The notes below the pieces were generated by a model. It was not told the DNA's origin. It ran no database searches and saw nothing but the letters and a program-made list of their open reading frames with translations. Below, piece after piece: positions 1-9,288 of a stretch of 64,000 nucleotides of DNA. Source of the stretch: CAYQQJ01 sp964419935 (GTDB taxonomy: Bacteria > Pseudomonadota > Gammaproteobacteria > Pseudomonadales > Cellvibrionaceae); assembly GCA_964419935.1 (NCBI GenBank), contig CAYQQJ010000014.1:29238-93237 (forward strand). Direction: 5' to 3'. A program made the position numbers and the translations under genes. Position 1 is the stretch's first letter. The number at the start of each line of letters is the position of its first letter.

Positions 1-2
1 CC

Positions 3-944
3 ATGCGCCTGCTGGTGTGGCTGTACCGCTACGGCGGAGACTACGTCCTGACCCCGATACTTTACGGCGTGGTGTTTTACTTCTTTGCCACTCGTCGCGC
101 CACCCGCCGTCACTCGCGTCAGTATCTTCGGCGGGTGTTGCCCCACAGCGTCAGCAACTGGCATGTCTGGAAGCATCACATGGCGTTTGCCCGGGCGTTG
201 ATGGCGCGCATCGGCGCCTGGATGGGTCGGGTGCCTGACGAGTCGGTTGTGTTCGAGCAGCGGGACGCTCTATGGGCGCTGAAAAAGCAGGGCCAGGGTA
301 TTCTGTTCCTCGGTGCGCACTTCGGTAACCTCGACATGTTTCGTGCCATGGTCAAGCCCGGCGACAGTTACATACTGAACATCATCGTCCACACTCGCCA
401 CGCGAAAAAATTTAACCGGCTGTTGCAGCAGATCAATCCACAGGTACAGGTTAACCTGTTGCAGGTCGACCAGATCACACCCGAAACCGCCATGCTGTTG
501 CAGTCCAAGCTGGCGGACGGCGAAGCTGTGGTGTTGTTGGCCGACCGCGTACCCGCCGGCACCGAATCCCGCCACTTCAGTGTCGACTTTCTGGGCAGTC
601 AGGCGCGCTTTCCATTCGGGCCATTCTGGCTGGCAACTTTGCTTGAAGCCCCCGTATTTTTTATGACCAGTGTGTATACTGGCGCAGCGCATCAGATGGT
701 CGTCACGCCGCTGCAGGCCGATTCGCCAGCCATCTCCCGACGCCAGCGCGGCGAGGCAGCGCGTCAGCTGTTTGACCGCTACGTGCAACAGCTGGAAGAG
801 CTGTGTCGACGCTACCCGTTTCAATGGTTCAATTTTTACGATTTCTGGCTGGACGACAACTACAATAACGATCATCCCGGTGACGCTGACCACCGCCATG
901 ACCACAGCCTTGATCAAAGCAACGAGCACCGCCGCCCGCAATAA
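3..944 (+). CDS. LpxL-type lipid acyltransferase of the aryl polyene cluster (5' truncated)
   Basis: This is a lysophospholipid/lauroyl acyltransferase (LPLAT) family protein, probably attaching an acyl or aryl-polyenyl chain to a membrane lipid carrier. The HxxxxD catalytic motif is visible as GAHFGNLD (H106, D111 of the visible part), after an N-terminal hydrophobic stretch (residues 17-28). The in-frame ATG at base 3 is probably internal: APE-cluster homologues usually have some 20-30 more residues before the LLVWLYR motif, so the gene likely starts outside the window. The C-terminus is rich in His and Asp. An ammonia-lyase gene follows after 22 bases on the same strand, which supports one operon. 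The lipid acceptor is not known. Confidence 0.85.
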   Translation: MRLLVWLYRYGGDYVLTPILYGVVFYFFATRRATRRHSRQYLRRVLPHSVSNWHVWKHHMAFARALMARIGAWMGRVPDESVVFEQRDALWALKKQGQGILFLGAHFGNLDMFRAMVKPGDSYILNIIVHTRHAKKFNRLLQQINPQVQVNLLQVDQITPETAMLLQSKLADGEAVVLLADRVPAGTESRHFSVDFLGSQARFPFGPFWLATLLEAPVFFMTSVYTGAAHQMVVTPLQADSPAISRRQRGEAARQLFDRYVQQLEELCRRYPFQWFNFYDFWLDDNYNNDHPGDADHRHDHSLDQSNEHRRPQ

Positions 945-966
945 CCCACAGGAGCAAAATCCGCCA

Positions 967-2544
967 ATGACCCAGAAAAAGTCCGCGTCACCGATCGAAT
1001 TCGGCGCGCACAACATCCGTATCGAAGACATTGTGGCGATTGCCGACGGGACGGTGGATGCAAAATTAACCGGTGACCAGAAGTCCCTGGACAAAATCAA
1101 CGCCGGCTTCCGCTTTCTGGAAGACCTCTGGAAAGAAGAGGGCGTTATCTACGGCGTCACCACCGGGTATGGCGACTCCTGCACTGTGACCATTCCGCCT
1201 CACCTGGTGGAGGAGCTGCCGACCCACCTGACCCGCTTCCATGGCTGTGGCCTGGGAGACAATTTTGACTACCGCACCGGTCGCGCCATTCTCGCGTCGC
1301 GGCTCGCATCCCTTAGCCAGGGCTACTCCGGCGTGCGTCTCGAACTGTTGCAGCGGTTGGTGGAAATGATCAATCGCGGCATTGTGCCGGTGGTTCCCCA
1401 GGAAGGTTCCGTGGGGGCCAGCGGTGATCTGACGCCACTGTCATACGTGGCCGCCGCCTTGATTGGCGAGCGTGATGTGATCTATGGCGGTGAACGCATG
1501 CCCGCCAGCCGCGCCCTGGCCGCGGAAAACCTGGCGCCCTTGCAGTTGCGCCCCAAGGAAGGCCTGGCCATCATGAACGGCACCGCCGTGATGACGGCGG
1601 TGGCTTGCTTGGCCTACGATCGCGCGCGTTACCTCGCAAAACTGGTGACTAAAATCACCTCCATGGTGAGTGTGTCACTGAAAGGCAACGCCAATCACTT
1701 TGATGAGAAACTGTTTTCAGTCAAACCCCATCCCGGCCAAGGCCAGATTGCCGCCTGGATCCGTTCCGACCTGAAAAGCAACGTTGTGGCCCGCAACTCG
1801 GACCGCCTGCAGGACCGCTACTCGGTGCGCTGTGCGCCCCATATTATTGGCGTGCTACAGGACTCGATGGGTTGGTTGCGCAGTTTTATCGAAATCGAAC
1901 TCAACAGCGCCAATGACAATCCCATTATTGACGGGGAAGAAGAGCACGTCCTGCACGGCGGTCACTTTTACGGTGGTCATATCGCCTTCGCCATGGACAG
2001 CATGAAAAATGCCGTGGCCAACCTGGCGGATTTGGTTGACCGGCAGATGGCACTGTTGATGGACACCAAGTTCAACAACGGTCTGCCGCCGAACCTGTCT
2101 GGCGCGGCTCCAGAGCGAGCCATGATCAATCACGGCTTCAAGGCGGTGCAGATAGGCACCTCCGCCTGGACGGCGGAAGCGCTGAAAAACACCATGCCCG
2201 CCAGCGTGTTTTCCCGCTCCACGGAATGTCACAATCAGGACAAGGTGAGCATGGGCACCATCGCGGCACGGGATTGCATTCGCGTGCTGGAATTGACCGA
2301 GCAGGTTGCCGCCGCAGGTCTTTTGGCTGCCACTCAAGCGCTGCATTTGCGTCAACAGGACTCCAATTTTGATCAGGCTGCGATTACCCCGGAGCTGGAA
2401 CGCATGATGAACCATGTGCAGGAATACTTTGAAATACTGGATGAAGACCGACCGCTGGAGCCCGTACTTCGCCATACGCTGGAACTCATTCGCCGCCGTG
2501 AATGGACGCTCTATGAGGAGTGTCCGGAACAGGTTTCGCCATGA
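967..2544 (+). CDS. MIO-type aromatic amino acid ammonia-lyase (HAL/PAL/TAL family)
   Basis: A 525-residue enzyme of the histidine/phenylalanine/tyrosine ammonia-lyase family. The MIO prosthetic group would form from A151-S152-G153 in GSVGASGDLTPLSY, and the catalytic loop Tyr is Y62 in YGVTTGYG. In an aryl polyene cluster the product, a cinnamate or coumarate, is a natural source of the aryl starter. The substrate-selectivity position, aligned by eye, reads F91-H92 (RFHGCG). The usual pairs are HL (tyrosine), FL (phenylalanine) and SH (histidine), so the substrate cannot be assigned. The ATG at 967 was chosen because AGGAG lies about 10 bases upstream; the longer in-frame extension overlaps the acyltransferase gene and has no family similarity. 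The stop overlaps the next start (ATGA). Confidence 0.9.
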   Translation: MTQKKSASPIEFGAHNIRIEDIVAIADGTVDAKLTGDQKSLDKINAGFRFLEDLWKEEGVIYGVTTGYGDSCTVTIPPHLVEELPTHLTRFHGCGLGDNFDYRTGRAILASRLASLSQGYSGVRLELLQRLVEMINRGIVPVVPQEGSVGASGDLTPLSYVAAALIGERDVIYGGERMPASRALAAENLAPLQLRPKEGLAIMNGTAVMTAVACLAYDRARYLAKLVTKITSMVSVSLKGNANHFDEKLFSVKPHPGQGQIAAWIRSDLKSNVVARNSDRLQDRYSVRCAPHIIGVLQDSMGWLRSFIEIELNSANDNPIIDGEEEHVLHGGHFYGGHIAFAMDSMKNAVANLADLVDRQMALLMDTKFNNGLPPNLSGAAPERAMINHGFKAVQIGTSAWTAEALKNTMPASVFSRSTECHNQDKVSMGTIAARDCIRVLELTEQVAAAGLLAATQALHLRQQDSNFDQAAITPELERMMNHVQEYFEILDEDRPLEPVLRHTLELIRRREWTLYEECPEQVSP

Positions 2545-2999
2545 CCACACCCGTGTCGACTGAAGCTGCGAACGCAGGCGCATCCGATCGCCGCTGGCAG
2601 ACGCAGGTGGACGTGGTGGTGCCTTTTTATGATGTCGACAGCATGCAGGTGGCCTGGCATGGCAACTACGTCAAATATTTTGAGGATGCGCGCTGTCAAT
2701 TGCTGGAAGAGCTGGGCTGCAACTATGATCACATGGCTGCTGCCGGTTTCGTTTGGCCCGTGGTGGATATGCGCATCAAGTACGTCAAGCCGGCGCACTT
2801 CAAACAGAAATTGCGTATTACGGCCACCATTGTTGAATGGCAGGTACGACTGAAAATCCAATACCGCATCACGGATGCGGATTCGGGCGCGGTGTTGACC
2901 AAGGGTCACAGTGTTCAGGTTGCGGTCAATATGGAAACTCGGGAAATGTGCTTTGCAACACCAGACGTTTTTCGTCAAAAACTCGGAGCTGCGCCATGA
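2541..2999 (+). CDS. 4-hydroxybenzoyl-CoA-type hotdog thioesterase
   Basis: A 152-residue single-hotdog protein. The family motif is YDVDSMQVAWHGNY, with D33 in the place of the catalytic Asp of YbgC/4HBT thioesterases. It would hydrolyse an acyl- or aryl-thioester, either releasing polyene chains or editing misloaded carriers. Start and stop both overlap the neighbours by four bases (ATGA at 2541 and at 2996), so translation is probably coupled from the ammonia-lyase to the LolA-like gene. Thioesterases occupy this position in other aryl polyene clusters. The exact substrate is inferred only from context. Confidence 0.85.
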   Translation: MTTPVSTEAANAGASDRRWQTQVDVVVPFYDVDSMQVAWHGNYVKYFEDARCQLLEELGCNYDHMAAAGFVWPVVDMRIKYVKPAHFKQKLRITATIVEWQVRLKIQYRITDADSGAVLTKGHSVQVAVNMETREMCFATPDVFRQKLGAAP

Positions 3000-3688
3000 G
3001 GCTCGCTTTGAAAATTGTTGCGACCCTGGCATTGGCCATCACTTTACCCAGTGGTCTGCCGGCTTATGCGGATGTGTTTGCGCACCCGGTTGCCGGCGAC
3101 AGTGAGCGCGCAAGTCATTTACAAGAGCTGGCGCGCGCGCTGACACAAGAGCGCGAAGTGGACGGTAAGTTCGTACAGGAAAAATACCTCTCGGTGTTGA
3201 CCCGGCCGCTGCAATCGGAAGGTTCATTCAGTGCCTCGGCCGAGGGGGTGTTTGAATGGAAAATTCAGCGCCCCTTCTCCGTGAGCTACCGGTTCGCCGA
3301 GGGTGAACTGCTCAAATGGACCGACGACGGACGCGAGCGGGTACAGCCATCCGATGATCCCATGCTTTACGGTTTCTTCGCTTTTTTCAGTTCCATGTTC
3401 GATCTGTCATATCAAGACCTTCAAAAACAATTCGACATCTACTTTGAGCGACAGGAGGCGCGCTGGCTGCTCGGCCTGATCCCCAAGAGCGATTTGCTGC
3501 AGCGATCGATCCAGTCAATTGTTGTAGAGCTGTCGGCAAAACCGGAACTCAAGGACGTCAACTCCCGCGACGCAGATTCTTCCAGCGTTGAAAAATCTTC
3601 CATAGCCAAGCCGCCATCGGTTGCCATAGAAACGGTAACGATTCGCGAGCCCAGCGGAGACTATTCTCACCTGCGGTTCACCTACTGA
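2996..3688 (+). CDS. LolA-like outer-membrane lipoprotein carrier protein
   Basis: A 230-residue exported protein. The signal peptide (MRLALKIVATLALAIT...) likely ends after PAYA, around residue 25. The rest resembles the LolA fold: an early HLQELARAL helix, then FVQEKYLSVLTRPLQSEGSF, which matches the start of LolA domains. In aryl polyene clusters such a protein is thought to ferry the lipidated polyene through the periplasm to the outer membrane, next to an MMPL exporter as here. The C-terminal 40 residues are Ser/Asp-rich. The start overlaps the thioesterase stop (ATGA). Confidence 0.85.
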   Translation: MRLALKIVATLALAITLPSGLPAYADVFAHPVAGDSERASHLQELARALTQEREVDGKFVQEKYLSVLTRPLQSEGSFSASAEGVFEWKIQRPFSVSYRFAEGELLKWTDDGRERVQPSDDPMLYGFFAFFSSMFDLSYQDLQKQFDIYFERQEARWLLGLIPKSDLLQRSIQSIVVELSAKPELKDVNSRDADSSSVEKSSIAKPPSVAIETVTIREPSGDYSHLRFTY

Positions 3689-3707
3689 TGATGACACGAG
3701 CGAGATT

Positions 3708-6107
3708 ATGATGAAGGCCCTGCGTTACCTCTTTCTGCTTGCGGCGGTTGTGATTGCCGCGCTGGCCTATCGTGTGTTGCCAGCACTCAATTTCAACAGC
3801 GATATGATGGCGCTGTTTCCTCAGAGCGACAGGGTTCCCGCCGTCACCCAGGCCAATGAAATGTTGGAAGAGGGCGTTACGCGCAAGTTGTTTTTTCTGC
3901 TGTCTTCGTCGGACTGGAGTGCAACCTTGCAGGCGCTCACGGAATTCGAAAAAACATTGTTGGAGTGTGACTGTATTGCCGACGTCACGGCACGGCAGAA
4001 GGCCGACGATCTCGCAGGCTTGCGCGCCCACTACCGGGATTATGCATCGGTATTGTTATCGGCCAAAAACCGGGTACTGCTGCAGGAGGAACGGGGTGAT
4101 GTGCTGATCGCCGCCGCGTTGCAGGAACTCACGACCAATCCCGCACGACTGTCCACAGCAACACTCCTCACGGATCCCCTGGCCACCTTTGACGATTTTC
4201 TGACGAGCCTGCAAAACCGCGCCAGTTTCCGCGGCTCCATTGAGCAGGGCTATATTTATTTTGACGATGAAAACAGCGATCGCCGCTACCTTTTGGTCAC
4301 CGCGGAGCTGCGCGGCTCGCCCTATTCGGTAACCAATCAGGCTGCGGCTCATCAGGTCATCGCCGAGGCGGAGGAGCAATTTACTGCTGCCGTATCAGAG
4401 GGAGAAATAGTTCATGCTGGTGCGTTCTTCTATGCGCGTGCTGGTACGGAGCAGGCACAGAGGGAAATTTCCACCGTGGGCGCTGGCTCTCTATTGGGTA
4501 TTCTGCTTATTTTCCTGCTGGTGTTTCGCTCCCCCGCGCTATTGCTGCTGGCCATGGTGCCAACGGCATCCGGCGTGATTGCCGGCCTGGTCCTATGTCA
4601 GATGATTTTCGGCAATGTTCACGTTATCGCGCTGGTATTCGGCGCCAGTCTCATTGGCATTTCCATTGATTACTCCCTGCATTTCCTGTGTAAGCGGCAG
4701 GCTCTGGACGCCGAATGGCAACCGGAATCGGGCTTGCGCAAGTTGTTGGTTGGCCTGTCATTGGGCCTGGCTACCACTACCGCCGGTTACATCGGCTTCG
4801 CCCTGGCCGGCTTCCCCGGGTTCCGGCAGGTCGCGGTATTTTCCTGTGTCGGATTGGTGGTGGCCTATCTCGCTGTTGTCGGGTTGTACCCGTGGATACT
4901 GCACATGCCCTCGCGGCATCGCTTGCCTCAACTTGCACAAACGAAAATCCTTAATTACTTAAGGATTGCGCGACGCTATCTGCCTTGGATGATTCGACCG
5001 GAGTTTGCGGTGCCTATTTTTGTGCTTATCGCCGGCGGCCTGTGGCAGATGGATGCCCTGGATGATATTCGCAAGATGCAGACGCCGAGTGTCCAGCTGC
5101 AGGAACAGGAAAAACATTTTCGCGACGTTGTGGGCGGGCTGACCGCGATGCAATACCTGTTGGTGGAAGGGGATACACCCGATGCATTGTTGCAGAAACT
5201 GGAACAGCTTCGGGAGCCGCTGGAGGCCGCAAAAACTGCCGGTGCTATTGGCGGCTATACCAATCTCTCAACCTGGATTCCATCCATGAAAACGCAACAG
5301 ACCAATGTTGCGCTGGTGAGAGAACAACTGATTGAAACGGGATTGCTGGAAAATTATTTGCTGACCTTGGGCGTGAACGACAGCGCTCGTACTCAGATTT
5401 TGAGCAATTATGAAATTGCCGGCGATGGTTATCTGACTATTGATAATACTATTGGCGATTTGCAGGCATTGCTTAAGCGACCGTTATACTTTACCGCGCG
5501 CAGCGACACTGGCGACAGTAATGCCAACAATAGCCACGACAACAGCAGCGATAACGGCTTAAAGCATTACAGCTTGTTGTTGCTGGAAAATTTGCAGGAT
5601 CCTGCGCCACTGCAGGCAATGGCGGATGAAAACGAGAATGTTCTCTGGGTCGACAAAGTGGTAGCGACCAATCAGCTGCTGCAACAATATCGCGAGCACG
5701 CGAGCATTATTTTGATTGTCGCCTATGGTTTTGTTCTGTTACTGATGAGTTTGCGTTACCGGATCAAGGGCGCCGTTCTGGTTGTGTTGCCGCCCTTGTT
5801 GGCATCGTTGAGTGTGTTGGCGCTTTTTGGCTGGCTGGGTATCGGCATCAGCATCTTCAACATAGTGGCTTTATTGTTGGTGCTGGGTATCGGTATCGAC
5901 TCAACGCTGTTCCTGCGGGAAAGCAAGGGCAAGGGTTATGACACGCTATTCGCCGCGGGGCTTTCGGCATTGACGACGATTTTATCCTTTGGTTTGTTGG
6001 CGTTGAGTGCAACTCACGTGATTTTCAGTTTTGGTTTAACGGTTTTGGTTGGCATACTGCTGAGCTTCGTGTTTGCGCCCATGGCCAGCCTGACCGATTC
6101 TGATTGA
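3708..6107 (+). CDS. MMPL/RND-family exporter of the aryl polyene cluster
   Basis: A 799-residue inner-membrane protein of the RND superfamily. It has the usual two-fold layout. One N-terminal helix (residues 6-22) is followed by a large periplasmic domain and a block of helices around residues 260-400. A second periplasmic domain follows, then a second helical block (about 665-795). It probably flips or exports the lipid-linked polyene. Residues 605-620 are an Asn/Ser/Asp-rich linker (SDTGDSNANNSHDNSSDNG), unusual for the family and probably a surface loop. Two adjacent ATG codons (3708 and 3711) could both start the protein. The stop lies eight bases before the next gene's chosen start. Confidence 0.88.
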   Translation: MMKALRYLFLLAAVVIAALAYRVLPALNFNSDMMALFPQSDRVPAVTQANEMLEEGVTRKLFFLLSSSDWSATLQALTEFEKTLLECDCIADVTARQKADDLAGLRAHYRDYASVLLSAKNRVLLQEERGDVLIAAALQELTTNPARLSTATLLTDPLATFDDFLTSLQNRASFRGSIEQGYIYFDDENSDRRYLLVTAELRGSPYSVTNQAAAHQVIAEAEEQFTAAVSEGEIVHAGAFFYARAGTEQAQREISTVGAGSLLGILLIFLLVFRSPALLLLAMVPTASGVIAGLVLCQMIFGNVHVIALVFGASLIGISIDYSLHFLCKRQALDAEWQPESGLRKLLVGLSLGLATTTAGYIGFALAGFPGFRQVAVFSCVGLVVAYLAVVGLYPWILHMPSRHRLPQLAQTKILNYLRIARRYLPWMIRPEFAVPIFVLIAGGLWQMDALDDIRKMQTPSVQLQEQEKHFRDVVGGLTAMQYLLVEGDTPDALLQKLEQLREPLEAAKTAGAIGGYTNLSTWIPSMKTQQTNVALVREQLIETGLLENYLLTLGVNDSARTQILSNYEIAGDGYLTIDNTIGDLQALLKRPLYFTARSDTGDSNANNSHDNSSDNGLKHYSLLLLENLQDPAPLQAMADENENVLWVDKVVATNQLLQQYREHASIILIVAYGFVLLLMSLRYRIKGAVLVVLPPLLASLSVLALFGWLGIGISIFNIVALLLVLGIGIDSTLFLRESKGKGYDTLFAAGLSALTTILSFGLLALSATHVIFSFGLTVLVGILLSFVFAPMASLTDSD

Positions 6108-6115
6108 GGAAGTTT

Positions 6116-7372
6116 ATGTTACCGCTCCCGAGAAATACCGACGTTGTCATCATTGGTGCAGGCCCATCGGGTGCTATTGCCGCTGCGCTGTTGCAGCGAC
6201 AGGGGCATCAGGTTCTGGTGCTGGAGCGCGAGGTGTTTCCGCGATTTTCCATTGGTGAAAGTCTGCTGCCTCAATGCATGAGCTTTATCGAAGAGGCGGG
6301 TATGCTCGAGGCTGTCAATGCTTATGGTTTTCAGCTGAAAGACGGCGCCGCTTTTGCGCGCGGTGACAAATACACGGATTTCGACTTTCACGAAAAATTC
6401 AGCGTAGGTCCCGCCACCACCTTCCAGGTGGAGCGTGCCCATTTTGACAAGCTGTTGGCTGATCAGGCTGCAGAACAGGGCGTCGACATTCGCTATGGGC
6501 ACACAATTACCGGTGTGGACCTGGACGGCGAGCGTGCAACGGTAACCTGCACCGACTCAAGCGGAGAGAGTCACGTCGTCGCGACTAAATTCATACTGGA
6601 CGCCAGTGGCTTTGGTCGCGTTTTACCCCGATTGTTGAACCTGGAAACGCCGTCGGATTTTCCTGTGCGTAAGGCAATGTCCACCCACATTGATGATCAC
6701 ATTGCCCCAGAGGATTTCGATCGCAACAAAATTCTGATTACCATTCACCCCATTGAGCGGGACATTTGGTACTGGACCAATCCACTCAACGAGCACAAGT
6801 GCTCGCTGGGTGTTGTTGCTCCGGCGGAGAAAATTGATGCGCGCCCGGGCGATACCATTGAAGAAAAAATTCAGCGCCTGGTGGCGGAGGCGCCGAGCTT
6901 GCACAGGGTGCTGCGTAACGCGCAATTCAATTATCCCGCACGCGCCTTTACCGGTTATGCCGCCAATGTGAAATGTCTTGCCGGCGATAAATTTGCGCTG
7001 CTGGGTAACGCAGGTGAATTTTTGGACCCGATGTTTTCTTCCGGTATTACGATTGCCATGCAGTCGTCCAGCCTGGCGAGCAAAGTCCTGCACCGCCAGT
7101 TTTCCGGCGAAACGGTGGATTGGCAAAAAGAATACGCCGAGCCATTGAAGAAGGGCATCGACACCTTTCGGGTTTTTGTCGACGCCTGGTATGAAGGCAG
7201 TTTTCAAGACATCATATTCTTTGAAGATAAAATGCCGGCCGTTCACGAAATGGTGTGCTCCATCCTTGCCGGTTATGCCTGGGACAATAAAAACCCCTTT
7301 GTTGCCGAACCGCACAGACGCCTCAGGGCGCTGGCGGAACTGTGCCGTGAGGGAACAGGTGTCATGTCGTGA
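6116..7372 (+). CDS. FAD-dependent oxidoreductase (halogenase/geranylgeranyl-reductase-like)
   Basis: A 418-residue flavoprotein. The Rossmann GxGxxG motif is VIIGAGPSGA (residues 11-20), followed by the GESLLP motif seen in flavin-dependent halogenases and related monooxygenases. A C-terminal FAD loop reads LLGNAGEFLDPMFSSGI. Such an oxidoreductase is a regular member of aryl polyene clusters and may modify the aryl ring or the chain; no reaction can be assigned from sequence. The ATG at 6116 is preferred over an in-frame TTG at 6104 because AGGA lies six bases before it. The stop overlaps the GTG of the next gene. Confidence 0.85.
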   Translation: MLPLPRNTDVVIIGAGPSGAIAAALLQRQGHQVLVLEREVFPRFSIGESLLPQCMSFIEEAGMLEAVNAYGFQLKDGAAFARGDKYTDFDFHEKFSVGPATTFQVERAHFDKLLADQAAEQGVDIRYGHTITGVDLDGERATVTCTDSSGESHVVATKFILDASGFGRVLPRLLNLETPSDFPVRKAMSTHIDDHIAPEDFDRNKILITIHPIERDIWYWTNPLNEHKCSLGVVAPAEKIDARPGDTIEEKIQRLVAEAPSLHRVLRNAQFNYPARAFTGYAANVKCLAGDKFALLGNAGEFLDPMFSSGITIAMQSSSLASKVLHRQFSGETVDWQKEYAEPLKKGIDTFRVFVDAWYEGSFQDIIFFEDKMPAVHEMVCSILAGYAWDNKNPFVAEPHRRLRALAELCREGTGVMS

Positions 7373-7887
7373 AGAAGGGCTTGTCGCGTTGCCTGACGGT
7401 TGCCATGGTAGTGCTCTGGTTATCGTCCTGTGCCAGCTTTCCCGGCGATCTTGATGAACAGTGTTTCGCGCCCGGTGATGAGCGACTCGTCGGAGAATTC
7501 GCGCTGAGCGTAAAGCAGGATGCGGCGACCCATCAGTTATTGGTGGTGAATGCATGGCAGGATCAACAACTGCAATTTGTCGGTTTCAATGCCGTGGGCG
7601 CCAAACTGTTTCACGGGCAGGTTGATGCAGGGCGGGTGGCAACGCAGACTTCTCCATTGTATCGCGGTCCCGACGCAGAGAAACTGATATGGGGTTTACT
7701 GGTACACCAGCTGCGCGATCAGTTGCCGCGCTGCTGGTCTGTCGCTGAACTGACTGTTGTATCGGATGATGGTGCAGGTACTATGATTGTGCGACGCAAG
7801 GGCGAGCTGATGTTGCGCAGTAACGCGCAGAACCGCTTTGAGATGCCAGCCGACGGGATCGACGCAAGAGTTCAGCGTCTGAATTAA
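7369..7887 (+). CDS. DUF3261-type lipoprotein of the aryl polyene cluster
   Basis: A 172-residue predicted lipoprotein with a GTG start that overlaps the upstream stop (GTGA). The signal peptide ends in a lipobox, WLSSC, with C21 as the lipid-bearing residue. The rest resembles the DUF3261 family, which is found almost only in aryl polyene and related pigment clusters. It is probably anchored in the outer membrane and helps the LolA-like protein and MMPL exporter deliver the product. No catalytic motif is visible. Confidence 0.75.
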   Translation: MKKGLSRCLTVAMVVLWLSSCASFPGDLDEQCFAPGDERLVGEFALSVKQDAATHQLLVVNAWQDQQLQFVGFNAVGAKLFHGQVDAGRVATQTSPLYRGPDAEKLIWGLLVHQLRDQLPRCWSVAELTVVSDDGAGTMIVRRKGELMLRSNAQNRFEMPADGIDARVQRLN

Positions 7888-7965
7888 CTTTCATGGCAAC
7901 GGCAGGGCTTCACCTATTGCCAGGGCCTACCGGGGCTTAAGAGACGCGGGAAACCGCAAGCAAAA

Positions 7966-9177
7966 ATGACAATGCAATTTTATTTGAACAACCTCGGCAT
8001 TATTAATGCGCTTGGCAACGGCAAGGCCGAGGTGCTGAAAAACCTGATGGCGAGCTCGCGCCAGGGCATCAAGCCGAGCGACTGGATTCCGGGCAAGGCG
8101 ACCTGCGTTGCGGCGGTGGAAGGTCCCATTCCCGAGGTTCCCGCCGAGCTTGAGGGTTTTCGTAGCCGCAACCTGCAGTTGGCCCTCGCGGCCGTGGCGC
8201 AAATTGAGGCGGACATTGACGAGGCCAGGGCCCGCTATGGCGCCGGTCGCATCGCCGTGGTCGCGGGTACCAGCACCTCCGGCATTGCCGAAGGGGAAAA
8301 GGCGGTTGCCGTCTTGAAATCAGACGGACAAGCGCCGGCGGCGTACCACTACCGCCAACAGGAAATCGGCAACCTGGCCGAACTCTTGGCGCGCTATCTG
8401 CACTTGAATGGCCCCGCCTATACCTTGTCTACAGCCTGTTCTTCCAGCGCCCATGCCCTCGGCTCGGCGCGACGTTTGTTGGCCTCAGGCGTGGCGGACG
8501 CCGTGGTGGTCGGCGGGGCGGATAGTCTGTGTCGACTCACGGTCAATGGGTTTTCGGCGCTGGAATCTGTGGCCGAAGGCGTCACCAATCCGTTCAGCCG
8601 TAGCCGCAGCGGCATTAATATTGGTGAAGGTGCGGCGTTTTTCCTGATGACGCGGGAGCCGGGCACCGACGCCATTGAGCTCAAGGGCGTGGGCGCCTCC
8701 TCTGACGCACATCATATATCCGCACCGGAGCCCAGCGGCGCGGGGGCGGAGCGGGCGATTCGCGCGGCTCTGGAGCAGGCCCAGCTTGCTCCTGAACAGG
8801 TGGATTACATCAACCTGCACGGCACCGGCACCCGGCTGAACGATGCCATGGAGGCGGAAGTCACCGCGCGAATTTTTGGGCCAAGTGTGCCCTGCAGCAG
8901 CAGCAAGGGACAGATTGGTCATACTTTGGGCGCTGCCGGCGCAACCGAAGCCGGGCTTTGCTGGCTGGCATTAAGCTTTTACAATGCGCGGGATCTGCTG
9001 CCGCCCCACTGCTGGGACGGTGGCACAGACCCGGATATTGCGCGAATCCGCTTGGTGGGATCTGGTCCGGGACAAGAAGTGCTCCTGGACCAAAAGGCCG
9101 AAATCGTATTTTTGAGCAATTCCTTTGCCTTCGGCGGTAATAACGCCGCAGTGTTGATCGGCCGGAAGAGGTCATGA
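7966..9177 (+). CDS. apeO: Beta-ketoacyl-ACP synthase, ApeO-like
   Basis: A 403-residue condensing enzyme. The full Cys-His-His triad is present: C158 in LSTACSSSAHA, H285 in NLHGTGTR and H319 in GQIGHTLGAAGATE. In the studied E. coli aryl polyene system ApeO pairs with a chain-length factor (ApeC) that lacks the active Cys; no such partner is in this window, so it should lie upstream. The N-terminus is divergent (MTMQFYLNNLGIINALG), which is common for ApeO. Upstream, 78 bases separate it from the DUF3261 gene. The ApeO name rests on gene order and family, not on a database search. Confidence 0.85.
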   Translation: MTMQFYLNNLGIINALGNGKAEVLKNLMASSRQGIKPSDWIPGKATCVAAVEGPIPEVPAELEGFRSRNLQLALAAVAQIEADIDEARARYGAGRIAVVAGTSTSGIAEGEKAVAVLKSDGQAPAAYHYRQQEIGNLAELLARYLHLNGPAYTLSTACSSSAHALGSARRLLASGVADAVVVGGADSLCRLTVNGFSALESVAEGVTNPFSRSRSGINIGEGAAFFLMTREPGTDAIELKGVGASSDAHHISAPEPSGAGAERAIRAALEQAQLAPEQVDYINLHGTGTRLNDAMEAEVTARIFGPSVPCSSSKGQIGHTLGAAGATEAGLCWLALSFYNARDLLPPHCWDGGTDPDIARIRLVGSGPGQEVLLDQKAEIVFLSNSFAFGGNNAAVLIGRKRS

Positions 9178-9206
9178 GCGGCTACGACGCTCGCCGGGCG
9201 CATATC

Positions 9207-9234
9207 TACCCCTGATGGCAAACGGATCGAAGCC
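9207..9234 (+). repeat. Possible remnant end of the dispersed palindromic element
   Basis: The 111-base gap between the two APE genes holds CCCTGATGGCAAACGGATC followed by GAAGCC. This is nearly identical to the outer end of the palindromic elements described from 37616 and 51412, read on the opposite strand. No partner arm or core is visible here, so it is either a decayed remnant or a chance match. Nothing else recognisable was seen in the gap. Confidence 0.35.
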
Positions 9235-9288
9235 CGTACTGCCTTTAGAGGCAATCCGCCCGACAATGTTAATTGCCGAGTTAATAGC

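Noticed and set aside
670..966. N-terminal extension of the ammonia-lyase frame
   Set aside because: It overlaps the acyltransferase gene, has no family similarity, and a good ribosome-binding site precedes the ATG at 967.
6623..7555. Long antisense open reading frame under the FAD oxidoreductase gene
   Set aside because: It is a mirror of a well-supported coding gene in GC-rich DNA and shows no motif of its own. The same applies to 270-1100 (-), 1855-2583 (-), 9753-10433 (-), 11171-11701 (-), 17498-18088 (-) and 54225-54950 (-).
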